Shown here piece by piece: positions 8,312-14,908 of a DNA stretch of 64,000 bases (the stretch's first letter is position 1; every line of letters starts with the position of its first letter). The stretch lies in assembly GCF_000353285.1 (NCBI RefSeq), contig NZ_KB731324.1, positions 4,482,577-4,546,576 of the forward strand, in the 5' to 3' direction. Origin of the DNA: Leptolyngbya boryana PCC 6306. Lineage in GTDB: Bacteria > Cyanobacteriota > Cyanobacteriia > Leptolyngbyales > Leptolyngbyaceae. The position numbers were made by a program, and so were the translations under genes. A model generated the notes under the pieces. The model worked only from the letters and a program-made list of their open reading frames with translations. It was not told the origin of the DNA and ran no database searches.

Positions 8312-8506
8312 TTATTTGATCTCTTTATGAGCCGTATGCTTGTTGCAGTGCGTACAGAACTTCTTCAGTTCTAAACGAGCTGTGGTGTTACGACGATTCT
8401 TGGAGGTGGTGTATCGAGAAACACCAGGAGAACGCTTTGCCGGATTCGTCCGACATTCGGTACATTCCAGCGTAATGATTAGTCTTACGCCTTTATTCTT
8501 TGCCAT
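8312..8506 (-). CDS. rpmG: 50S ribosomal protein L33 (four-cysteine, zinc-binding form)
   Basis: A 64-residue protein from the ATG at 8506 ([18 protein letters not shown]). Two CxxC pairs (CTEC and CTHC) mark the zinc-ribbon type of L33. In-frame codons upstream of this Met do not look like L33 and are taken as leader. First gene of the rpmG-rpsR-rnb group. Confidence 0.97.
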   Translation of the reverse strand: MAKNKGVRLIITLECTECRTNPAKRSPGVSRYTTSKNRRNTTARLELKKFCTHCNKHTAHKEIK

Positions 8507-8682
8507 GATTTTTGCACTGACGAGAACGATAAATGTGTCAAGACACGAAGATCTATTATTCCACATCTACAGGGGTTTGGACGGAAAAATTTGGGATTTC
8601 AATTCTGGAATCGAGTTACGAAAAGTGCGATCGTAATTTCTGAGGAGATTTTAAGATGGCAATATTAGTTTTGCTTGATTGA

Positions 8683-9135
8683 ATGACAAGAATCTATCTG
8701 GATACAAGTGCCTACAATCGCCCTTTCGATGATCAAACTCAACCGAAAATTTTCCTTGAACTTCAAGCAGTCGTAATCATTCTACAAATGGTTGAAGCTG
8801 GAATCGTTGAGTTAGTTACATCCTCTGTGTTGGAGTATGAAAATCGCCGAAATTCAGATCTGCTCCGGCAAGAAGCGATGACTCGATATCTTCAGCTTGC
8901 TGAAATCCGACAAGAAGTGAATGAGGCAATCCAGCAGCGAGCAGAACAACTAGGACATAATGGAGTGAAAGCGATCGATGCACTTCATGTGGCAGGTGCT
9001 GAGACGGCAAATAGCGATTATTTCATTACTTGCGATAAGCGATTGATTAATCGTTGCCAAGCTCTGACGATGAGAGTTGTCAACCCAGCGGATTTTGTAT
9101 TGGAGATGAGCAGCAATGATTCAAGTGAAGAATGA
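8683..9135 (+). CDS. PIN-domain protein (VapC-like ribonuclease)
   Basis: A 150-residue PIN domain. It opens with IYLDTSAYNRPFDD (first catalytic Asp), has a central acidic helix, and ends with KAIDALHVA and ITCDKRLINR (further conserved Asp residues). PIN toxins are Mg-dependent RNases. Unusually for VapBC, the small partner gene lies downstream and overlaps by 20 bp. This toxin-first pair is common in cyanobacteria and its role as a true toxin is unproven. Confidence 0.82.
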   Translation: MTRIYLDTSAYNRPFDDQTQPKIFLELQAVVIILQMVEAGIVELVTSSVLEYENRRNSDLLRQEAMTRYLQLAEIRQEVNEAIQQRAEQLGHNGVKAIDALHVAGAETANSDYFITCDKRLINRCQALTMRVVNPADFVLEMSSNDSSEE

Positions 9136-9331
9136 ACAACAAGTTCTTCAGCAGGGGTTACAGATCCTCTTAGCGAATATGGAACCCTCAGAAGTCGCGA
9201 AGTTCTGGGCAGCTTGCCATCTGGGAAATGGTGATTATCTTAAGACGAAAGATGTGCTTTTTGATCAGGAATCTGTTGCGAGTCTATATGGAAAAGTTCT
9301 GGATTTTCAAGAATCGAACCGCAAAAAATGA
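9116..9331 (+). CDS. Small partner of the PIN protein, putative antitoxin
   Basis: A 71-residue protein that overlaps the PIN gene by 20 bp, so the two are translationally coupled. It is not a recognised DNA-binding fold by eye; it has a helical N-terminus (QVLQQGLQILLANM) and ends in a basic tail. The genetic coupling suggests it is the cognate antitoxin or co-factor, which is inference. A bidirectional terminator follows at 9360. Confidence 0.65.
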   Translation: MIQVKNEQQVLQQGLQILLANMEPSEVAKFWAACHLGNGDYLKTKDVLFDQESVASLYGKVLDFQESNRKK

Positions 9332-9359
9332 AGTTGCCATAACGCTTCTTCTTAAAAAT

Positions 9360-9392
9360 CGAGGTTCCTAATTTCTACAACTAGGAACCTCG
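9360..9392. terminator. Bidirectional terminator between PIN pair and dxs
   Basis: CGAGGTTCCTA (9360-9370) and TAGGAACCTCG (9382-9392) form a perfect 11-bp stem with an 11-nt loop, sitting exactly between two convergent genes. An A-rich stretch lies on the left side, serving the leftward transcript. Confidence 0.8.
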
Positions 9393-9399
9393 ATCGTAT

Positions 9400-11292
9400 C
9401 TAAATCGCTGCTACAGAGGGCTGTTTCGCAAACGATTTCAGAATTCGTTCTGCCATTTGAGGGGGAGTTAAACCTAACTCCGCTTTAGACTGATCCGGAG
9501 TCGCATGATCGACCAGAATATCCGGCACACCAATCCGCGTCACAGGTACAATCACCTCAGCATCCATTAAGGATTCGAGAACCGCAGACCCAAATCCGCC
9601 TTGCAGACAGCCTTCTTCCAGCGTCACGACTCGCCCAATTTTTTGAGCCAATGGCAGGATCAACTCTTCATCGAGCGGCTTCGCAAACCGAGCATTCACT
9701 ACAGTTGCTTCGATGCCATGCTCGCTGAGAATTTCAGCCGTTTGCATTGCGGGATAGACCATCGAGCCATATCCAAGCAGCAGCAAATCATCCCCTTGAC
9801 GGAGAATTTCAGCCTTACCGATCGGTAATTCTTCCCAACCTTCTTCCATCAACGGCACACCATAACCATTGCCGCGCGGATAACGCATCGCGATCGGTCC
9901 CTGCGTGTGATTGATTCCCGTAACAATCATGCGCTGCAATTCGGCTTCATCTTTCGGAGCCATCAGCACCATGTTGGGAATCGATCGCAGATAGGCGATG
10001 TCATACATGCCTTGATGTGTCGGTCCATCTGAGCCAACAATTCCGGCACGATCCATACAGAAGAACACAGGAACGTTCTGGATACAGACATCATGCACGA
10101 TCTGGTCGTAAGCGCGTTGCAAGAAGGTGGAATAGATCGTCGCGACTGGACGCATTCCTTCACACGCGAGACCTGCTGCCAAAGTGACAGCATGTTGTTC
10201 GGCAATACCAACATCGATATACTGCTTGGGCACTCGTTTTTGGAAAATATCCAATCCGGTTCCCGTTGCCATCGCTGCAGTGATGCCGAGAATGCGAGGA
10301 TCGTTTTCAGCCAACGTGCTCAGGGTTTCGCCAAACACTTTCGAGTAGCTCGGAGGTTTGGGCTTGCTCGAAGGAATCGCTTTACCGGTTGCCAGATTAA
10401 ATGGCGTTTGGGCATGGTAGCCGACTTGATCTTGTTCGGCGATCGCATATCCTTTTCCCTTTACGGTTGCCACATGCACCAGCACGGGACCAGTTTGTTT
10501 ATGCGCTTCTTTAAAGGTTGCGATCAATTCCTCTAAGTTATGTCCATCGACTGGACCCATATAAGTAAAGCCAAGTTCTTCAAACACGGCTCCGACTTTG
10601 GGCACTGCCAGTCGCTTCATGCCTTCTTTGAGTCGCGACAACTCTGGAGAAAATGGCATGTTCTTCATTTGTTCCTCAATGTTGTCAGTGAGGAATTGGA
10701 CAGGCGGGCTGAGCCGCATTTTATTCAAATAGCGGGGAATTGCACCAACGTTGGGCGAAATCGACATTTCGTTATCATTGAGCACCACCAGAAGATTTGT
10801 TTTGGGCAAATGTCCTGCATGGTTGATCGCTTCGAGTGCCATACCGCCAGTGAGCGCACCGTCACCGATCACAGCAACAGTTTTGTAATTTTCACCTTTG
10901 GCATCGCGAGCCAGCGCCATGCCTAATGCAGCAGAGATGCTGGTGGAAGCGTGACCTGCGCCAAAATGATCGAATTTGCTTTCACAGCGTTTTAGATAGC
11001 CTGCAACGCCGTCTTTTTGCCGCAACGTATCGAAATTCGCATAACGACCCGTAATCAGTTTGTGCGGGTACGCTTGATGTCCGACATCCCAGATCACTTT
11101 GTCGCGATCGAGATCTAGGGTTTGATAGAGGGCGAGGGTTAGTTCGACAACACCCAATCCGGGACCGAGGTGCCCCCCGATCGCTGCGACCGTTTGTAAG
11201 TGCTTTTCGCGAATTTGACGTGCAATTTGCTGAAGCTGAAAAATCGACAAACCGTGCAACTGGTTTGGGTGGGTCAATTCACTCAAATGCAT
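9400..11292 (-). CDS. dxs: 1-deoxy-D-xylulose-5-phosphate synthase
   Basis: First enzyme of the MEP isoprenoid pathway, joining pyruvate and glyceraldehyde 3-phosphate with thiamine diphosphate; it supplies carotenoids, phytol and quinones. Length (630 aa) is typical. The TPP motif [18 protein letters not shown] is present with [15 protein letters not shown] after it. The central transketolase-like domain has [17 protein letters not shown] and [16 protein letters not shown]. The start ATG is complementary to 11290-11292. It is divergent from the FkbM gene and shares a 5' region that contains a long inverted repeat. Confidence 0.97.
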   Translation of the reverse strand: MHLSELTHPNQLHGLSIFQLQQIARQIREKHLQTVAAIGGHLGPGLGVVELTLALYQTLDLDRDKVIWDVGHQAYPHKLITGRYANFDTLRQKDGVAGYLKRCESKFDHFGAGHASTSISAALGMALARDAKGENYKTVAVIGDGALTGGMALEAINHAGHLPKTNLLVVLNDNEMSISPNVGAIPRYLNKMRLSPPVQFLTDNIEEQMKNMPFSPELSRLKEGMKRLAVPKVGAVFEELGFTYMGPVDGHNLEELIATFKEAHKQTGPVLVHVATVKGKGYAIAEQDQVGYHAQTPFNLATGKAIPSSKPKPPSYSKVFGETLSTLAENDPRILGITAAMATGTGLDIFQKRVPKQYIDVGIAEQHAVTLAAGLACEGMRPVATIYSTFLQRAYDQIVHDVCIQNVPVFFCMDRAGIVGSDGPTHQGMYDIAYLRSIPNMVLMAPKDEAELQRMIVTGINHTQGPIAMRYPRGNGYGVPLMEEGWEELPIGKAEILRQGDDLLLLGYGSMVYPAMQTAEILSEHGIEATVVNARFAKPLDEELILPLAQKIGRVVTLEEGCLQGGFGSAVLESLMDAEVIVPVTRIGVPDILVDHATPDQSKAELGLTPPQMAERILKSFAKQPSVAAI

Positions 11293-11384
11293 ACCGGGGT
11301 ATCCTTCGGATGACGTGATGTGAGCGGTAGAGGAACTCTACCTCTTATCACTCTAGTCCATCGGGGGTAATGATTCAGAGTACT

Positions 11385-11467
11385 TGTATGCAATTTGCAA
11401 CGTTTTCTCTTAACGAAAAGTTAGGGAACCAATGGGGAATCCTGGGAAAGACGTTGCATTGCATACA
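11385..11467 (+). repeat. Long inverted repeat in the FkbM leader
   Basis: The arm at 11385-11403 (TGTATGCAATTTGCAACGT) is the reverse complement of 11451-11467 apart from a 2-nt insertion (TT). The loop is 47 nt. The right arm ends 3 bases before the ATG at 11471, so the folded RNA would sit directly on the ribosome site. Confidence 0.75.
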
Positions 11468-11470
11468 GTT

Positions 11471-12478
11471 ATGACTTCTCAAACCCTTCGTCTGAAGAAG
11501 GCAGTGAAAACAATTCCAGGTTTGAATTATCTTGCCTCTGTTCTTAAGTATGACGGGATGGGGGGATGGGTGTTTCAACGCCCAATTTTGCAGTGGATCT
11601 GTGATCCGACTTTGAGACAGCAGCTACCTGGTTTGTATCGCTTCTTTGGAGTCTATTGCCAATGGTTCTTTGACCTCACAGGAGCCGGATATCTACGAGG
11701 AGGACATCTCCTTTTTCCAATGGTTGCCAAATTCTCGAACCAGCAGTATCTCAAACTTCAACTTCCAGAATTTACAGTCTTTCTTGATGCGAAAGATTGG
11801 CGAATGTTTGCGGTGGTGCATGAATTAATGAGCCATAAGGCAGATACTAAGATTCTGTCGCGCTACTTGAGTGCAGGAGATACCTTTTTGGATGTCGGGG
11901 CAAATCACGGCAGTTTCTCGATCGTAGCGAGTCAATTAGTCGCGACTCAAGGCAAAGTGATTGCGATCGAGCCGCAGCCAAAACTGGCAAAAGCGATCGA
12001 ACTTTCACTGTCTGAAAATCGCTTCTCGCCTTTTCAGGTGCATCAAATTGCTGTTGGAGATACAGAAGGCGAAGTGGAGTTGATGATTCCGAAAGATACA
12101 TCCGGTGCAGCAGGATTGTATCAAGAACATTCGGGCACTCAGGACTATGAGAAAGTGACTGTGCCCATGAAGCCGTTTGATGCTCTAGATTGGCAGAGTC
12201 TTCCGGGCAGAGTGGTGATGAAGCTGGATGTGGAAGGCTGTGAATATCGTTTTCTCAACGGCGCGAGAAAGATGATTGCCGCACGAAAGCCGATTCTGAT
12301 TATGGAAATCAATCCTGACACATTAAAAGCAGCCAGAACACCCGCAGCAGAAATGAAACAACTTTTGCGCGAATTGGGCTACGTGCAGTATGCAGAGATG
12401 CGATCGCTCGATCAAGTTTTGCCGATCGAGCAATTAGATGCTGGAACTTGGCGCAATATTGTGCTGTTTGCAAATTGA
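11471..12478 (+). CDS. FkbM family SAM-dependent methyltransferase
   Basis: A 335-residue protein with the class I methyltransferase core: DVGANHGSFSIVA (SAM-binding motif I), VIAIEPQPKLAKAIELS (acidic end of strand 2), and MKLDVEGCEYRFLNGA, the FkbM-family signature. FkbM enzymes methylate sugars, polyketides or other small molecules; the substrate here is unknown. The N-terminal 120 residues are an extension without a clear motif. I prefer the ATG at 11471, since the alternative ATG at 11432 lies inside the loop of the leader inverted repeat and would code through its right arm. A second hairpin follows the stop. Confidence 0.82.
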   Translation: MTSQTLRLKKAVKTIPGLNYLASVLKYDGMGGWVFQRPILQWICDPTLRQQLPGLYRFFGVYCQWFFDLTGAGYLRGGHLLFPMVAKFSNQQYLKLQLPEFTVFLDAKDWRMFAVVHELMSHKADTKILSRYLSAGDTFLDVGANHGSFSIVASQLVATQGKVIAIEPQPKLAKAIELSLSENRFSPFQVHQIAVGDTEGEVELMIPKDTSGAAGLYQEHSGTQDYEKVTVPMKPFDALDWQSLPGRVVMKLDVEGCEYRFLNGARKMIAARKPILIMEINPDTLKAARTPAAEMKQLLRELGYVQYAEMRSLDQVLPIEQLDAGTWRNIVLFAN

Positions 12479-12486
12479 CCGTTTTA

Positions 12487-12519
12487 TCATGGGTGAAACG
12501 CAACGATTTTCACCCATGA
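12487..12519 (+). repeat. Perfect 12-bp hairpin over the start of the amidohydrolase gene
   Basis: TCATGGGTGAAA (12487-12498) and TTTCACCCATGA (12508-12519) are perfect inverted repeats with a 9-nt loop. Each arm contains one candidate ATG start (12489 and 12516), so the structure would mask both. No T-run follows, which argues against simple termination. Confidence 0.8.
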
Positions 12520-13688
12520 AAGACCGCATTAAAGATCTCGCCCTTTCACTTGCGCCTCGCCTCATTGAAATCCGTCGCCATTTGCATAGTCATCCAGAGC
12601 TAAGTGGACAAGAACAGCAAACCGCAGTGTATGTCGCTGGGGTTTTGTCGTCTTGTGGATTGCATGTAAAAGAAGCGATCGGGAAAGTTGGAGTCATCGG
12701 TGAGCTTTCGGGCGGGGATGATCCGCGACTGCTAGCGATTCGCACCGATATGGATGCATTACCGATTCAAGAGCGCACCGGACTCGAATTTGCGTCTCGA
12801 CAGCCCGGAATTATGCATGCGTGTGGTCATGATGTACATACGACTGTGGGGCTTGGAACGGCGATGGTATTATCGCAACTAGGTGTTTCTCTTCCAGGAA
12901 AGGTTCGATTTCTATTTCAGCCTGCGGAGGAAATTGCTCAAGGCGCGCAGTGGATGGTTCAGGATGGCGCGATGAACGATGTGAATGCGATCTTATCGGT
13001 GCATGTGTTTCCCAGTATTCCAGCTGGAAAGATTGGTATTCGATATGGTGCATTGACAGCGGCAGCGGATGATCTGGAGTTGACAATTATTGGCGAGTCG
13101 GGACATGGGGCGCGTCCGCATGAGGCGATCGATGCAATTTGGATTGCGTCGCAGGTGATTACGGCGTTGCAGCAGGCGATTAGTCGGACTCAGAATCCGT
13201 TGCGCCCGGTGGTGTTGACGATCGGGAAAATTAGCGGCGGACGTGCGCCGAATGTGATCGCGGATCAGGTGACGATGATGGGCACTGTGCGATCGCTGCA
13301 TCCTGAGACAAATGACGCGCTCCCGACTTGGATTGAGAATATTGTGTCGAGTGTCTGTCAGACTTACGGGGCAAAGTATGAGATGAACTATCGACGCGGT
13401 ACGCCTTCGGTACAGAATGATGCGAAATTGACGAATTTGTTAGAGTCGGCGGCGCGTGAGGTTTGGGGAAGTGAAAGCATTCAGATTATTCCAGAGCCTT
13501 CCTTAGGTGCAGAAGATTTTTCGTGCTATTTGCAATATGCGCCGGGGAGTATGTTCCGTTTAGGCGTTGGATTTGCGGACAAGAAAAATTATCCGTTGCA
13601 TCATCCGCAGTTTGAGGTCGATGAAAGTGCGATCGTGACGGGAGTTGTGACGATGGCGTGTGCTGCATACCAGTATTGGCATCAGTAA
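12489..13688 (+). CDS. M20D family amidohydrolase (IAA-amino-acid hydrolase/hippurate hydrolase type)
   Basis: A roughly 400-residue metallopeptidase-fold enzyme that cleaves N-acyl amino acids. Metal ligands are visible in HACGHDVHT, the Glu pair in QPAEEIAQGAQWM, the His in LSVHVFPSIPAG and the late His in NYPLHHPQFEVDE; the dimerisation insert lies at about residues 190-300. Translation could begin at 12489 or at 12516 (MKDRIKDLA); the conserved part begins with the second. It follows the FkbM gene by 10-40 bp and may share its transcript. Substrate cannot be assigned. Confidence 0.88.
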   Translation: MGETQRFSPMKDRIKDLALSLAPRLIEIRRHLHSHPELSGQEQQTAVYVAGVLSSCGLHVKEAIGKVGVIGELSGGDDPRLLAIRTDMDALPIQERTGLEFASRQPGIMHACGHDVHTTVGLGTAMVLSQLGVSLPGKVRFLFQPAEEIAQGAQWMVQDGAMNDVNAILSVHVFPSIPAGKIGIRYGALTAAADDLELTIIGESGHGARPHEAIDAIWIASQVITALQQAISRTQNPLRPVVLTIGKISGGRAPNVIADQVTMMGTVRSLHPETNDALPTWIENIVSSVCQTYGAKYEMNYRRGTPSVQNDAKLTNLLESAAREVWGSESIQIIPEPSLGAEDFSCYLQYAPGSMFRLGVGFADKKNYPLHHPQFEVDESAIVTGVVTMACAAYQYWHQ

Positions 13689-13763
13689 GGTTCTTTCTTG
13701 TGAGAGAAGCGCGATTGTAACGCGATCGCGAATACTGAAACGAGTTGATTTTAGGAGTATCTA

Positions 13764-14018
13764 ATGGCTTCTTCCACTCGGCTGACTGGATTAGATTTAG
13801 TAGATTGTGCCAGAGCGAATGCGAAACAAGGAATCGAAGAGGCTGCAATGCTCTGTGGATATGGTTCGGATTTGAACGGGTTTCGCTCAGAACTGAAGCA
13901 GGCTTGCGACCATATGCGGATCGAGTTTCATGAGTTGAGCGATTTGATCAAAGGGGAATCGATTTCAGTGGGATTAGATGGAGTGACTGTGGAGCCAGAT
14001 TCGTCAGGCGAATTGTAA
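13764..14018 (+). CDS. Small hypothetical protein, faintly AbrB-like
   Basis: An 84-residue acidic protein with its own AGGAG ribosome site 6-8 bases before the ATG. The stretch from LTGLDLVDCA to MLCGYGSD has the spacing LTG-x-(E/D)L ... A-x-x-CGY seen at the start of cyanobacterial cyAbrB regulators, but the rest does not match and the similarity is by eye only. No membrane segment. Treat as hypothetical. Confidence 0.6.
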   Translation: MASSTRLTGLDLVDCARANAKQGIEEAAMLCGYGSDLNGFRSELKQACDHMRIEFHELSDLIKGESISVGLDGVTVEPDSSGEL

Positions 14019-14095
14019 TTCTGTGATTCCAAGATCGCGAGATTTGGAAAGTGTAATCCAGTTGTGAGCGAGCAAATCAAAGGCGCAAATCCTGA

Positions 14096-14548
14096 TTACG
14101 ATGAAAGCGTCAAATTTTTGATCGTAACGACTCTCAGTTCTGTGACTCGCTCTAAAGCTGTATCGTTGGTCAGAAATACATCACATCCAGCGACGATCGC
14201 GGTTGAGATTTGGAGAGCATCAGGCAGTTTCAGATTGTATTTCACTCGAATTTCTGCGGTTTTGCATCCGACTGCCGTATCACTGGGTTGAAAAAAGGTG
14301 TTGGTTCCAGAAACAATCACGGCTGTGAAATCTTGCTGGAGTTTCTGTAAGCCCTGACGTGTAGGAAGGATTAAGCACTCTGCTAGTGTGATTGGCGAAG
14401 TTACTGCTTGAAAAGTTCCGTTTTGTATTTCTTGGAAAATGGGTTGAACGATCGCAAAATACTGAGCATTTCGCTCAATGTAGTAGATGACTGGAGCAGT
14501 ATCTAAGAAAATCTTAGTTGCTGCTAAAAAAGCTTGCTCAAATTGCAT
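14096..14548 (-). CDS. PIN-domain toxin, VapC-like
   Basis: From the ATG at 14548 the product has 150 residues: IFLDTAPVIYYIE carries the first catalytic Asp, TLAECLI the conserved Glu, KLPDALQIST and FLTNDTALER the remaining Asp residues. It is a Mg-dependent RNase fold. Codons upstream of 14548 overlap the antitoxin in another frame and are not part of it. It begins 2 bp after the antitoxin stop, a standard VapBC operon. Confidence 0.88.
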   Translation of the reverse strand: MQFEQAFLAATKIFLDTAPVIYYIERNAQYFAIVQPIFQEIQNGTFQAVTSPITLAECLILPTRQGLQKLQQDFTAVIVSGTNTFFQPSDTAVGCKTAEIRVKYNLKLPDALQISTAIVAGCDVFLTNDTALERVTELRVVTIKNLTLSS

Positions 14549-14550
14549 GA

Positions 14551-14781
14551 CTATCCTCGAAGCATTTCTTCGCGATCGTCCCATTCTTCGCGAATCTGAT
14601 TCACCCAATCTTGAGCATCTTGACCTTTGAGAAGGTTTGGAGCAATTCCTTCTAGATCTTGCCAAGATTTCTTCGGTTGAGTTTGATTTTCCATGTGTTG
14701 AATGTGTTCAATCAGTTGCAATCGCTCTTCGGGTGCGAGTTGAGCAATCTCACTCAAAACTTGCTGGAGTAGAGGACTCAT
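14551..14781 (-). CDS. VapB-like antitoxin
   Basis: A 76-residue acidic protein with a helical N-terminus (LAPEERLQLIEHI) of the type found in DUF2281-like or addiction-module proteins, and an acidic Trp-rich tail (DWVNQIREEWDD) likely to wrap the PIN toxin. Located directly upstream of that toxin. Confidence 0.75.
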   Translation of the reverse strand: MSPLLQQVLSEIAQLAPEERLQLIEHIQHMENQTQPKKSWQDLEGIAPNLLKGQDAQDWVNQIREEWDDREEMLRG

Positions 14782-14908
14782 GATACTTCTGAAGTAGGGT
14801 TGGCTTAATTGTACTCTGGAAAATTCGGCGATCTCGTTTCAGGTCAGAAGGACGATCGCTAGGGCGGATCTCTCTGAGACGATCGCTGCTATGACTTCCC
14901 ATCCAAAA

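Noticed and set aside
10093-10926. Two long open frames on the + strand inside dxs
   Set aside because: They lie antisense to a clear 630-residue dxs gene and show no recognisable protein features.
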